Positions 15,977 through 25,358 are shown, numbered from the stretch's first letter. The stretch: 33,985 bases of DNA from CAYLLT01 sp964591605 (GCA_964591605.1 CAZQEN010000032.1:1-33985); one strand, 5' to 3'. Program-made: numbers and translations. The notes: generated from the sequence alone by a model not told the origin.

Positions 15977-18900
15977 ATGATCTGCCTTTCGTGCCTTCGC
16001 GTCGCCGCTGTCTGTCTGCTTACGGCTCACGCGCCGACGGCATCAGCGGGCACGGGTGTGGCGTCGTATCACCTGTCGTTCGACGACTATTCGTTCCTGG
16101 AGGACGACTACTCGGCCCGGTTCGCCAAGCCGGCCCTGGAGCGGCGGAACCTGCGGCTGGTGCCCGGCGTGTTCGGCCGGGCCCTGCACAACGACAACGC
16201 CTTCTCGCCGGTCGACTTCGAGAAGACGTATATGTCGACGCGCGATCTGGACGTGCTGCTCGAGGTCCTCTGCTTTCACCGCTTCGACTATGACGAGCTG
16301 CAGATCGGCGGGCGGCAGCCGTACTTCTGGGGCACCGGGCGGCTCAAAACCGACGGCGGGACGGTCGCGTTCTGGGCCAGAGGGGCGCGGAGCCAGCCGG
16401 GGTATCTCTTTTTCCAGGGGTCGTCCTCGTTCGGCCGGCTGGAGAAGTACCTGCTGGGGATCCAACTGAATGAGGACGCTTCGCTCGAGGCGTTTCTCGT
16501 CGATGCCCGCTATCGGCGGCACACGATCCGCTCCGCCCCGCTCTGGCGTGCCGACCGGTTCAATCACGTCGCCCTCGCGTGGGACCGCGCGCAGGGACTC
16601 GTGCTCTATCTGAACGGCCAGAAGGCGGCCTCCAACTGGGGCAGCGATGTGTGGTGGACCGCCCAGATCCCGGGGCTCTTCCACCTGCCCATGTGCGGGA
16701 TGACGTGCGATGAGCTGTGGATCTTCGATCGAGCCCTCACCGGAGCGCAGGTGCAGCGCCTCGTGCGCGAGAACCGCCCGCCTGGAGCGGATGAGCCGCT
16801 GATTGAACTCGATGAAGCGGCACAGGAGCGATTGAGGGTCGCCTTCATCGGCACACACGCGACCGACCTCCCCTTGGCCACGCCCAGTGCCGATGATCGA
16901 GTCCTGTGTTTCCGCGAGGTGTTCCCGCTCAGCGCCGGCGACGGCTGCGTCAAGGCCCCCTGCCTGCTCGACGGGCGGTACGAGATGGCCTGGCCCATGG
17001 GCTATACGTCGTTCACAAACATTCTGGGCGACTCGGACTTCCAGGCCCGGAAGGCGGACTTCACGCTGCCGCCCAGCGCCCGCGTCAATTACGTCACGAT
17101 GGAGGGCAATCTGACTGGCGCGACGCTCCTGGCCGGCACCCTCGCTCAGCCGGACGCCATGCAGGAGGTTTCGCGGAGCCCGCCGGATGAGCGGTTCTTC
17201 CACGCCGCGATGCCCGAGCCCCGGAGCGGCGCCGGTTTCCGCATCCCGTTTGTCAAGGGGTACGGCTCGCCGCCGGGCTACGCCGAGGGCCTGCATCTTC
17301 CGCTGACCGGCGAGGTCCGGCTGCACGAGGTCAGCTTCTTTGAGGTGGGCAGCGAGTCTCAAGAAGGGTGTGGTACCGGCGTCTCGCCGGTGCGTGGCCG
17401 CCACGGGGGGCAGCCGCTGCAGACGGACTCCCAGCCGGCCGCGTCAAGCGGCGACCCCATACGCATCTTTCGCATCGCGGGTGAGGAACGCGTTCCTGAC
17501 GACGGCCGCTGCGGCTACGCGATGCGAGCGCTGAACGATCGCCGCAATGCCGGCGTGCTCCGGCTGACGGAACAGGCCGAGAGATCCGCCGCATGGGAAC
17601 CGATCGCCGCGCTGACGCGATGGAACCTGCTCTCCGAACCGCTGGCCGGCCCGCTGGCCGTCAAGGCGATCGAGCTGAATCTCCATCTGCGGACCGTGGC
17701 TGACGGCTTCCTCGTGTTGCGGCTGCACGATCCGGGCGTGCCGGCGCGGATCTGGACCTCCGTCGTCCTGCTCCTCAGGGGATTCGAGTCGGGCGGCCTG
17801 CTCCGCGTCCAGCTCGACATCACTGACATCCAGACATCTGCCGGCGATCGGCTCTGGCTCGACCTGACGTTCGCCCGCGACGCCGAAATCGAGATCGGCG
17901 GCCAGGCACGATCACACGTGGGCATCGAAACCGCTCCGGTGGGCGAAGCGGACCCTCGATATGCCCTCAAAGCGCTGCAACCCGCGCTTTCAAGCTTCAC
18001 AAAGATCTACTCGTGGTACTACCCGTGGATCCTCGCCGCACAGAAGCCCGATCCCGAGCACCCCGTCACGTTCGGCGGCTACTACGACATCGTCAACTAC
18101 CCGCCGATCATCCTGCGCACGCAGCCCGACCACTTCATCGCCAACGCGCTGACCGAGCTCTCGCTGATCAAGTACGACATCAAGCCTGCCTTCTCATTCG
18201 AGGGGTGGGAGAACTCATCGAAGTTCTGGCCGCCGCTGCCGGTGACGAAATCCGACGATTCGCCCGACTGGGCGTTCCACATGAACTATTACCTCACGCG
18301 CTTCGCGGAGATCGTCCACTGGTGGGCCGACCGCCAGAACCCCGACGGCCAGGTCGGCGGCGGCTGGAACGACGACGTGGTCTTCGCCCCGCGGATCGCC
18401 GGTCCGCTCCTGTACCTCGGCGACGCCGGGGCCCGCCGGATGTTCAACCGCGTGATTGAAGGACACGAGCAGACCGACATGCTGCGCGACGGCTACTGCC
18501 GGATCGTCCCCATCGATGCCATGCACGCCGAAGACCGTGTCCGCCATCGGTACGAGGCCCTGCTCTGCGAGCCGGGCGAGCCGTACAAAATGAAGCTGGC
18601 GATGCGGACCGCTTGGCGCTTCGATCAGCCCGATCAGACGCCCGTCAACTACTTCGACGGGCGGCCGTTCCAGTACGACCGCGACCTGCTCCTGTGGTAC
18701 TGGGGCCGCACGCCGGAGTATCCCGTCTATTCCGTCACGCGCGAGGAGGTGGCGGCGAAGATGAAGCAGCTCGCGCCGGCGATGAACGACATCATCCGCT
18801 TCCGCTACACCGACGCGGGCATGTTCACCGACGGCGCGACGATGCCCGGCGCCGCCGACGTGAAGCGGCTGGTCGTGGGAGGCAATACCGGCCCGTTTCT

Positions 18901-19528
18901 CGATGCCCTCACGCTCGCCGCCTGCTGGGAAGACGGCCGCGGCCCGACGATCCCGCGGTGGATCGAGCATGCGTCGGACACGGACTTCGTGGCGCATCTC
19001 TACTCGTACGAGCGCGCGGAGCGCGAGGTGACGGTCCGCCTGTACCGGCTCAAGCGGGGCGTCTATGACATTGCGCTGGCCGGCGAGGGCAAGGACGCAT
19101 CCACCGTTGCACCCTACCGACAGCAGGCCGAGCTGCGGCGGTTCTCGATCGTCACCGTACCGATTCCTCCCGGCCGGGAGGTGGTCCTGCGGATCCAGCG
19201 CTCGCGCGAACTGCCCGACCCCGGTCCGCTGCCCGATCTTTGCGTCGATCAGCCCCAGATCGTCGACAACCGCGTGCAGGCGGAGGTGCTGAACTTCGGG
19301 CCCGCCGCCTTGGGCCCATTGACCGTTCGCCTCGAGAGTGCCGCTGGCAAAACCATCGCCGAACGGAAGCTCGCCGGCCTCCAAGCCGCGACGGCATTCG
19401 TCCCCTCCATCGCTCAGGTGACCTTTGGCCTCAATTCCCCGCCCTCTGCCGGCGGCCGCATCATCGTCGATCCCGACGACGGGATTCCCGAAATCACCGA
19501 CGACAACAACGCTGCCCGTCTGCCCTGA
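15977..19528 (+). CDS. Giant secreted LamG/CARDB protein, possible polysaccharide-active enzyme
   Basis: A 1183-residue protein with a signal peptide (MICLSCLRVAAVCLLTAHAP). A LamG/concanavalin-like domain covers roughly residues 110-270, with HVALAWDRAQGLVLYLNGQ and ELWIFDRALTGAQVQRLV as its key strands. The central part, about 670-1000, is rich in Trp and Tyr (YSWYYPWILAAQK, WWADRQNPDGQVGGGWNDD) and looks alpha-helical, as in alpha/alpha-toroid glycosidases and lyases, but I cannot name a family. The end (1084-1183) is CARDB-like and finishes IVDPDDGIPEITDDNNAARLP. A dispersed repeat lies in frame near residues 463-480 (GTGVSPVRGRHGG). ATG 15977 is preferred over GTG 15950 because it begins the signal peptide. 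It follows the transglutaminase-like gene by 53 bp. Confidence 0.82.
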   Translation: MICLSCLRVAAVCLLTAHAPTASAGTGVASYHLSFDDYSFLEDDYSARFAKPALERRNLRLVPGVFGRALHNDNAFSPVDFEKTYMSTRDLDVLLEVLCFHRFDYDELQIGGRQPYFWGTGRLKTDGGTVAFWARGARSQPGYLFFQGSSSFGRLEKYLLGIQLNEDASLEAFLVDARYRRHTIRSAPLWRADRFNHVALAWDRAQGLVLYLNGQKAASNWGSDVWWTAQIPGLFHLPMCGMTCDELWIFDRALTGAQVQRLVRENRPPGADEPLIELDEAAQERLRVAFIGTHATDLPLATPSADDRVLCFREVFPLSAGDGCVKAPCLLDGRYEMAWPMGYTSFTNILGDSDFQARKADFTLPPSARVNYVTMEGNLTGATLLAGTLAQPDAMQEVSRSPPDERFFHAAMPEPRSGAGFRIPFVKGYGSPPGYAEGLHLPLTGEVRLHEVSFFEVGSESQEGCGTGVSPVRGRHGGQPLQTDSQPAASSGDPIRIFRIAGEERVPDDGRCGYAMRALNDRRNAGVLRLTEQAERSAAWEPIAALTRWNLLSEPLAGPLAVKAIELNLHLRTVADGFLVLRLHDPGVPARIWTSVVLLLRGFESGGLLRVQLDITDIQTSAGDRLWLDLTFARDAEIEIGGQARSHVGIETAPVGEADPRYALKALQPALSSFTKIYSWYYPWILAAQKPDPEHPVTFGGYYDIVNYPPIILRTQPDHFIANALTELSLIKYDIKPAFSFEGWENSSKFWPPLPVTKSDDSPDWAFHMNYYLTRFAEIVHWWADRQNPDGQVGGGWNDDVVFAPRIAGPLLYLGDAGARRMFNRVIEGHEQTDMLRDGYCRIVPIDAMHAEDRVRHRYEALLCEPGEPYKMKLAMRTAWRFDQPDQTPVNYFDGRPFQYDRDLLLWYWGRTPEYPVYSVTREEVAAKMKQLAPAMNDIIRFRYTDAGMFTDGATMPGAADVKRLVVGGNTGPFLDALTLAACWEDGRGPTIPRWIEHASDTDFVAHLYSYERAEREVTVRLYRLKRGVYDIALAGEGKDASTVAPYRQQAELRRFSIVTVPIPPGREVVLRIQRSRELPDPGPLPDLCVDQPQIVDNRVQAEVLNFGPAALGPLTVRLESAAGKTIAERKLAGLQAATAFVPSIAQVTFGLNSPPSAGGRIIVDPDDGIPEITDDNNAARLP
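17366..17418 (+). repeat. Dispersed palindromic repeat (GTGVSPV type) inside a gene
   Basis: Contains the perfect hairpin ACCGGCG-TCT-CGCCGGT (17375-17391), followed by TGGCCGCCACGGGGGGCAGC. The first part recurs inverted at 33009-33037 and the second part at 27634-27670. It is translated as GTGVSPVRGRHGGQP, a string I recall from unrelated planctomycete proteins. Confidence 0.7.
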
Positions 19529-19625
19529 CCGCGGCATGGACCCACGCGCGACGGCATTCCCCCAATCGGCGGCATCGGGTATGCTGCCCCTCCCCTGCGG
19601 CCGGGGAGCTGCAGGAAGGAACCAG

Positions 19626-20831
19626 ATGTCAGCAGTCAGACAGAACGTCGGGTTGTGGCTCATCGGCGCGCGGGGCGGCGTGGCGACGACGGCCATCGTA
19701 GGCCTCGAGGCCGTGCGCTGCGGGCTGGCACCGCCCACCGGGCTTCTCGGCCAGCAGCCGCCTTTCGATCGTCTCGGTCTGGCCCCGCTGAGAAACTGGG
19801 TGGTGGGCGGCCACGAGATCCGCAATGTGACGCTCGCCGATGCGGCCGCGGAGCTCCACCAGGGCTCCGGCCTGTTCTCCACCGAGATGCTCGCAGCCTG
19901 TCGCCCCTGGCTGCGGCAATGCGATCGCAACATCCGGACGGGAACCGCCGTCAACTGCGGCCGGGCCATCGTTGCGATGACGGCGGATCGTGCCGCTCTG
20001 CGCAAACAGTCAGGCGCAGCGTGGGTCGAGCAGCTCGCCGATGACATCCGCTCCTTCGCCCGTCGGCATCGCCTCGGGCACGTAGTCGTTGTGAACGTAT
20101 CCTCGACCGAGCCCCCCTTCCGCCCGCAGCCGGCCCACCGCACATGGCGGACCCTCGAACGGGAACTGGCCGCGAAGGGGACGGCCCGGCTGCCGGCCAG
20201 TTGCCTGTACGCCCTCGCCGCCATCGAGGCGGGTGCCAGCTACATCAACTTCACGCCCTCCATCGGAATCGATCTCCCCGGACTCCGCGAGCGGGCCGAC
20301 GCCCGCGGCACCGCCTACATGGGCGCCGACGGCAAGACCGGCGAGACGCTCATGAAGTCGGTCCTCGCTCCCATGTTCGCCGCCCGCAATCTGCAGGTAC
20401 TGAGCTGGGTGGGGCACAACATTTTCGGCAACCGCGACGCCCTTGTCCTCGAAGATCCGGCCAACAAGGCGGCCAAGGTCCGCTCGAAGGACCATCTGGT
20501 CGCCGAGATGCTGGGTTACGCCCCTCGCACCCTCGTCTCGATCGAGTGCGTCGAGTCGCTCCAGGATTGGAAGACCGCGTGGGACCACATCCACTTCGCA
20601 GGCTTTCTGGGCACCAAAATGGCCCTGCAGTTCATCTGGCAGGGCTGCGACTCAGTGCTGGCCGCCCCGCTGGTGATTGAGTTGGCCCGATTCGCCGAGT
20701 TGGCCGCCCGCCGGGGGGAGTCAGGACCGCTCAGGCACCTGGCGTGCTTCTTCAAGAGCCCGATCCAGGTGGCTGAACAGGGTTTCATGCGGCAGTACGA
20801 GGCGCTTCTCGCCTACGCTGTCAGACGATGA
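19626..20831 (+). CDS. ino1: Inositol-3-phosphate synthase
   Basis: A 401-residue cytosolic NAD-dependent enzyme that converts glucose 6-phosphate into inositol 3-phosphate. The N-terminal NAD-binding loop is LIGARGGVATTAIVG, near residues 11-26. VVNVSSTEPPF, YINFTPSIGIDLPG, the GADGKTGETLMKSVLAPMF segment and LSWVGHNIFGNRDALVL are typical of the family active-site region. Length is close to bacterial and archaeal members. ATG 19626 is preceded by GGAAGG 8-9 nt upstream; a TATGCT at 19580-19585 may be the -10. The gene is transcribed alone. The product could feed inositol lipids or solutes; which one cannot be told here. Confidence 0.93.
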   Translation: MSAVRQNVGLWLIGARGGVATTAIVGLEAVRCGLAPPTGLLGQQPPFDRLGLAPLRNWVVGGHEIRNVTLADAAAELHQGSGLFSTEMLAACRPWLRQCDRNIRTGTAVNCGRAIVAMTADRAALRKQSGAAWVEQLADDIRSFARRHRLGHVVVVNVSSTEPPFRPQPAHRTWRTLERELAAKGTARLPASCLYALAAIEAGASYINFTPSIGIDLPGLRERADARGTAYMGADGKTGETLMKSVLAPMFAARNLQVLSWVGHNIFGNRDALVLEDPANKAAKVRSKDHLVAEMLGYAPRTLVSIECVESLQDWKTAWDHIHFAGFLGTKMALQFIWQGCDSVLAAPLVIELARFAELAARRGESGPLRHLACFFKSPIQVAEQGFMRQYEALLAYAVRR

Positions 20832-20904
20832 TGGGGAGAACCCCGCTCAGGCGTCACACAGGGACAGTGTCCGATAAACTCCGCAACTTTTGTACAGTCG
20901 GGCC

Positions 20905-20932
20905 TTGCCCCTCGGAAGACGATAGGTATAAT
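20905..20932 (+). promoter_or_regulatory. Orphan sigma70-like promoter
   Basis: TTGCCC (20905-20910), a 16-bp spacer, then a perfect TATAAT (20927-20932). It points rightward, where no plus-strand gene follows before the antisense end of the dehydrogenase gene at 21196. Confidence 0.5.
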
Positions 20933-20938
20933 TCCCCA

Positions 20939-21058
20939 ATAGAGCGTCCGGTGGCTCGCCTGCCGGGCGACATAACCGTGTAACTAACCCTCTCGGGCTG
21001 GAGTGGGTTTGATTGGGTGACTCAGAGCCAGATCGCTTTGCTCCCCAATCTGCTTTTT
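20939..21058 (+). ncRNA. Candidate small RNA from an orphan promoter
   Basis: Predicted from the promoter at 20905-20932. The would-be transcript contains a hairpin (AACCCTCTC/GAGTGGGTT, 20986-21009, one mismatch). It could end after a weak stem CAGAT/ATCTG (21029-21052) followed by CTTTTT (21053-21058). No known RNA family was recognised. Alternatively the transcript runs on as antisense to the 3' end of the dehydrogenase gene. Confidence 0.25.
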
Positions 21059-21195
21059 CCCCCTGCTCTTGGCCTCCATTCGTCACAATCCCCCTGCGTT
21101 GATCCGGACTGCCTTCTGATTTCTCTTGAAGCCTCCCTTGAGGGGCATGCCGCCCGTCCAATGCGGTCCGCGCCGCAGGTCCCCGCGCACGTACC

Positions 21196-24100
21196 CTACC
21201 GGGACTCCGGGTCGATGCCTTCCGCCGGCCGGGGGACCTGGCGCGGGCTGGCCAGGTAGGCCACCAGGTCGCGGATCTCGTCGTTCCGGAGGCCAGCGAA
21301 AAGTTCCTCCGGCATCATCGAAAGCTCCGACGTGCGGCGGCTGCGGAGCTCTGACCTGGGCAGCACCACCTGCTCGGTCTGCGTCTGCACGGTCACCGCG
21401 CTGTCCGTCTCATGACGCACCAGTCCAACCAGGATCCGCCCGTCCCGCAGCTCGAATATGCTGATCTGGTGCTCCCGTCCGACGATCGCGCTGGGATCGC
21501 ACACATTTTCAAGGATGTAGCCCAGGTCGGCGCGGTTCGAGCCGGTCAGATCGGGTCCGATGCGCCCGCCTTCGCCGAACAGGGTATGACACGCCGCACA
21601 GATGCGATCGAAGATCACCCGCCCGCGAGACAGATCCGCCGACTTCAGGTATGCCGGCGAGAGCATCTTCGCGTAATCGGCCATGGCCTTCGCCTTGTCC
21701 TGCGGCGTCTCACGGATCGCTCCCCACAGCTTCTCAATGCGGGCCTTCACCGCCGGGTCGCCCAGGGCCAGCATCTGCCGGACGTGATACGCCGAAATGT
21801 CCGGCTGCGCGACGACCCCGCGCTCCAGCGCGTCCAGCAGGGCCTGCGCGAAGGCCGGGCGCGAGCTGAGCGTGGCGATCGCGGTCTGGCGCTCGGGTGC
21901 GGTCAGGCCGCGATAGCCCCCCACGATCACCCCCGGCGTGCGGGCGTCGTTGAATCGTGCCATGGCCCTGATCGCCGGCTCGCGCAGGTCGGGCAGCTTG
22001 TTCATGAAGGTCGGAAGGAGGCCCGTCAGTTCGGTGTCACCGGCCTGCACCAGCAGCTCCAGCGCGCGCTGGCGCTCGGGGATCGGCGCCTGGGCATTCA
22101 TGAGTATCTGCCGCAGGCGCGGCAGGATCGCTCGATCGCCGAACCTGACCGACAGCGACTCGGCCTCGCGAAGAACCTCCTGCTGACGGCCGGCCAGCAA
22201 CCCGGCCAGCACCTCCGGCCAGCGTCCGGGCATCCGGACATCCGCCTGCCCGGCCAGCGCCTCGCCCATCTCCTGCAGGGTCAGCAGCCGCACCTCATCC
22301 GTCTGCACGGCCGCCAGCGCCTGCAGCACGTGGTCCATGCCGGCCGGCTCGGACGCGGCGCGCCGGAAGATGAACCGCGTCACGCGGGGGATGCGCGAAT
22401 GCGAGGCCAGCTCCAACGCCCGCGGCGGGTCGAGCATGACCAGCGGCTCGGTCGCGTACCAGATCATGAGCGGGAGGTTGTGATCATCGGCGTCCTCCGT
22501 GTGTGACAGCAGTGCTTCGATCGTCTCCCACCGCCGCTCAGGCTCCAGGCGCTGAAGCGCGGAAGCAATCGCAAGCCGCACCACCGGCGACGACTCACGC
22601 CGTGCCAGCTCCTGCAGGAGGACGGGCCGTGGAACTCGGGTTAAAGCGGAGCGAAACGGCCGGCGGGCAGGATCGAACTGCAGCCTGAGACCCCACGCAC
22701 GGACGTTCTCATCCGCATCACGAAGCATATCCTCGATCAGCTCGTTCGAGCCCAGGCCCATCACGCACAGAGCCCAGAGCGCTCGCAGCCGCTGATGCAC
22801 GTTCTGCCCCTTCGTGAGCAACTCCATGAGCGCGTGTTCAGCGGGATCGTTCCCGCCGCCGGTCGAAGCCAACTCCTGCAGTCGCCGACGGGCGTGCCGC
22901 GCGTACCACTCATTGCCGTCCGCCTGAAGAGCGGCCAGCTCGCGAGGTGAGAGCTTCGAGACATCGGCAATCGTCGGTGGCTTTGGCGTGCCGTACGTGA
23001 TCTTGTAGATGCGGCCGCTGCTGCGGTGGACGCCGTCGGCGTCGTGACATTCCCCCAGGTCGCTCCAGTCAGCCACGTAAACCCCGCCGTCGGGGCCGTA
23101 CTTGACGGCCACGCCGCGGAACCACGGATCGCCCCAGGCGCCGAAGTCGGGGGCGTGCCGGCCCACGTAGCCCGAACCCTTGCGTTCGAGATGGTCGTTG
23201 TTGAGCCGCCGACCGTGAATGTTGACCGTGAAAAACGTGCCGCGGTACTGCTCCGGCCAGTTGTCGCCCAGGTACACCATCGCGCCGCAGTGGGCGTGGC
23301 CGCCGCCGGCCACGTCGTGCCGGCCCGCCCCGCCGCGGGATTCGGTCCAGTGCCCGCCGCCCCAGTGGAGGTGGTCCGAGGTGGCTTCGATCAACTGAAA
23401 CGCATACGGATTGAAGTCGCGCCCGAACATCCGCGCATAGCGAGCCCCGGGAATGAGGTGCCAGAGATGGCCGATGACGCAGTTGGCGAAGAACGCCTCG
23501 CCGACGTCGTTGAAATCCAGCCCCCAGGGGTTGGTGGTGCCGTGAGCGACCACCTCGAAGGCCTTCGTGACCGGGTGATACCGCCAGATGCCGCAGTTCA
23601 TCCGGACCCGCTGATCATCCGGCGTGCCGGGGCGGCCGATGTTCGATTCGGCCAGAATCCCCTGGCCGCCGTAGAGCCAGCCGTCCGGCCCCCAGGTCAG
23701 GCCGTTGAAAACGTTGTGATGACCCTCCTTGTAGTTCCATCCGTCGAGCAGCACCTGGCCCGGACCGTCAGGCACGTCGTCGCCGTCGCGGTCGGGCACA
23801 AACAGCAGTTCCGGTGCGCTGCAGAGCCACACCCCGCCGAAACCCAGCTCGATACCGGTGAGATTGCGCCCACCTTCCAGGAAAACCTTCCGCTCATCGA
23901 AGCGACCGTCGTTGTCCTTGTCGGTGAAGACGAGCACGCGATCGGGCGCCTTCCACTCGGGATAGGAGAAGCACTCGACAACCCAGAGCCGTCCGCGATC
24001 GTCGAATGCCATCGCAATCGGCTGCCGCACGTCCGGCTCGGCGGCAAACAACGTCGCCTGAAACCCGGGCGGCAGGCGGAGACCCGCGAGCGCCTCCGCC

Positions 24101-24222
24101 GGTGTGAGCGCCTTATCAGCCGGGTTCTGGGTATCCGGTGCAGAGGGGTAGCTCTGGGCCCTGGCGCCAGACGGCCGCGCCAGCAGTAGAAGAATAATGG
24201 CGAAGCGAAGACGGTGATCCAT
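21196..24222 (-). CDS. PVC-type secreted membrane-bound dehydrogenase with C-terminal cytochrome c domain
   Basis: A 1008-residue protein. A signal peptide (LRFAIILLLLARPSGARAQ) precedes a beta-propeller-like region that begins LRLPPGFQATLFAAEPDVRQ and has WVVECFSYPEW and DKDNDGRFDERKVFLEG. These are hallmarks of the planctomycete/verrucomicrobial domain known as Piru_Ver_Nterm. Residues about 430-850 are helical HEAT-like repeats. The C-terminal heme domain has CAACH at 875-879 and continues GGRIGPDLTGSNRADLGYILENV, the PVC CxxCH form. It is expected to sit in the periplasm or on the outer side and pass electrons from an unknown sugar or alcohol. Its start is 4 bp after the pyrH stop, so translation is likely coupled. 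The ATG at 24222 is chosen because it begins the signal peptide. Confidence 0.9.
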   Translation of the reverse strand: MDHRLRFAIILLLLARPSGARAQSYPSAPDTQNPADKALTPAEALAGLRLPPGFQATLFAAEPDVRQPIAMAFDDRGRLWVVECFSYPEWKAPDRVLVFTDKDNDGRFDERKVFLEGGRNLTGIELGFGGVWLCSAPELLFVPDRDGDDVPDGPGQVLLDGWNYKEGHHNVFNGLTWGPDGWLYGGQGILAESNIGRPGTPDDQRVRMNCGIWRYHPVTKAFEVVAHGTTNPWGLDFNDVGEAFFANCVIGHLWHLIPGARYARMFGRDFNPYAFQLIEATSDHLHWGGGHWTESRGGAGRHDVAGGGHAHCGAMVYLGDNWPEQYRGTFFTVNIHGRRLNNDHLERKGSGYVGRHAPDFGAWGDPWFRGVAVKYGPDGGVYVADWSDLGECHDADGVHRSSGRIYKITYGTPKPPTIADVSKLSPRELAALQADGNEWYARHARRRLQELASTGGGNDPAEHALMELLTKGQNVHQRLRALWALCVMGLGSNELIEDMLRDADENVRAWGLRLQFDPARRPFRSALTRVPRPVLLQELARRESSPVVRLAIASALQRLEPERRWETIEALLSHTEDADDHNLPLMIWYATEPLVMLDPPRALELASHSRIPRVTRFIFRRAASEPAGMDHVLQALAAVQTDEVRLLTLQEMGEALAGQADVRMPGRWPEVLAGLLAGRQQEVLREAESLSVRFGDRAILPRLRQILMNAQAPIPERQRALELLVQAGDTELTGLLPTFMNKLPDLREPAIRAMARFNDARTPGVIVGGYRGLTAPERQTAIATLSSRPAFAQALLDALERGVVAQPDISAYHVRQMLALGDPAVKARIEKLWGAIRETPQDKAKAMADYAKMLSPAYLKSADLSRGRVIFDRICAACHTLFGEGGRIGPDLTGSNRADLGYILENVCDPSAIVGREHQISIFELRDGRILVGLVRHETDSAVTVQTQTEQVVLPRSELRSRRTSELSMMPEELFAGLRNDEIRDLVAYLASPRQVPRPAEGIDPESR

Positions 24223-24226
24223 GGTC

Positions 24227-24982
24227 CTACTTGGAGATGATCGTGCCGATGGGCTCGCCGAGGAGCAGCCGGCGCATGTTGCCGGGCTCGTGCAGATTGA
24301 AGACGTGGATTTTGACGTTGTTGCGCTCACACAGATCGACTGCGCTGACGTCCATGATCTTCAGGCGTTCGTTGATGACGCGGTCGTAGGTGACTTCCTG
24401 AAAGAACTCCGCCTCCGGGTCCTTCCTGGGGTCTGTGCTGTAGACGCCTTCAACCTGCGTGGCTTTCAGGAGGGCGCCGGCCTTGATCTCGATGGCGTTG
24501 AGAGCGGCGGCGGTGTCGGTGGTCACGTAGGGGCGCCCCGTTCCGGCGGCCAGGATGGCGATGCGGCCCTTCTCGAGGTGGTGAATGCAGCGGCGCCGGA
24601 TGTAGGGTTCGCACACCGAGGCGATGGGGATGGCCGACAGCACCCGCGTCTGAATGCCGACGGATTCGAGCGTCTCCTGAAGGGCCAGCGAGTTCAGCAC
24701 GGTCGCCAGCATCCCCATATAGTGGGCGGTGGCCTCGGGGATGCCCGTCTCGCGGGCGAACGATTCGCCGCGCATGATGTTGCCCCCGCCGACCACCACG
24801 GCGACCTCGACGCCCATCTCGTGAACCGAGCGCAACTCGCCGGCCACGTGACGCAGGGGGTCGGCCCCGATGCCGTAGCCGTTGGGGCTGGCCAGACCCT
24901 CGCCGCTGATCTTGAGAAGCACCCGCTGATAGATCGGCCGCCCCTGGCCCTGCGGGCCGCCTCGCGTGTTATGGGCTGACAT
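24227..24982 (-). CDS. pyrH: UMP kinase
   Basis: A 251-residue bacterial UMP kinase of the amino-acid-kinase fold, which makes UDP from UMP. Typical motifs are LLKISGEGLA near the start, VAVVVGGGNIMRG, the GTGRPYVTTDTAA nucleotide-binding segment, and KVEGVYSTDP-like TQVEGVYSTDPRKDPEA. ATG 24982 has a very strong ribosome binding site (GGAGGAACC), so the open frame that extends upstream is not used. A TATGAT at 25038-25043 could be the -10. Unusually, the gene is not next to tsf or frr but 4 bp upstream of the secreted cytochrome dehydrogenase gene. Confidence 0.95.
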   Translation of the reverse strand: MSAHNTRGGPQGQGRPIYQRVLLKISGEGLASPNGYGIGADPLRHVAGELRSVHEMGVEVAVVVGGGNIMRGESFARETGIPEATAHYMGMLATVLNSLALQETLESVGIQTRVLSAIPIASVCEPYIRRRCIHHLEKGRIAILAAGTGRPYVTTDTAAALNAIEIKAGALLKATQVEGVYSTDPRKDPEAEFFQEVTYDRVINERLKIMDVSAVDLCERNNVKIHVFNLHEPGNMRRLLLGEPIGTIISK

Positions 24983-25358
24983 GGTTCCTCCGTGACGCCA
25001 ACGCGGACCCGGCGGTGCCGCCGACCGCCCATCGAGCATCATATACCAATTCCAGAGGAGGGACACCCGTGGGGCCGGCTTGAGGGCGCTCACCGCCCTG
25101 AATCCACGGCGCATGCCCTGTCAGATCCCGCCGGCCGCGAGCTCCTGGCGGACCTCGACCTGCAGCAGACGCGCTCCTGCCCGCTCGGGATCAGCGGGGA
25201 CGGTTACCGGGGCCGCGACGCAAACTTGACGCGACCGGAGGAGAGTATCTGAGAGACCCGAAGCACGCTGTGGCTTTTCAACAAGGCCTCGATGCGGGAA
25301 GATGCCCACCGGTTCCTGCAGATGGCCGCTGGATCGCCCCGAGCGATGGAGGATCGCA
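24983..25358. other. Divergent intergenic region
   Basis: 376 bp between pyrH (minus) and the large secreted-protein gene (plus). It holds the pyrH ribosome binding site, a candidate pyrH -10 (TATGAT, minus strand, 25038-25043) and a hairpin AGGGCG-CTCAC-CGCCCT (25083-25099). TTGACG at 25226-25231 lies 14 bp before TATCTG, too close for a standard promoter. No gene was found. Confidence 0.45.

Larger units (their letters stand above)
20832..21195. other. Intergenic region between convergent genes, with an orphan promoter
   Basis: A 364-bp gap between the stops of two convergent genes. No coding sequence is convincing. It carries a good sigma70-type promoter (20905-20932) that faces no gene, a hairpin at 20986-21009, and a short repeat-like palindrome (TCGCC-TGCCG-GGCGA near 20955-20970) that shares a 12-nt core with the repeat at 6890. 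Confidence 0.5.

Noticed and set aside
18215..20224. Long minus-strand open frame of 669 residues
   Set aside because: It is antisense to the LamG/CARDB and inositol synthase genes, which have clear domains. High GC makes such antisense frames common. Its sequence is low-complexity and without motifs.
20985..21030. Possible tRNA T-arm (GGGTTTGATT) in the intergenic region
   Set aside because: The bases around it (GTGGG and GGGTG) cannot pair, and no matching acceptor or anticodon arm was found.
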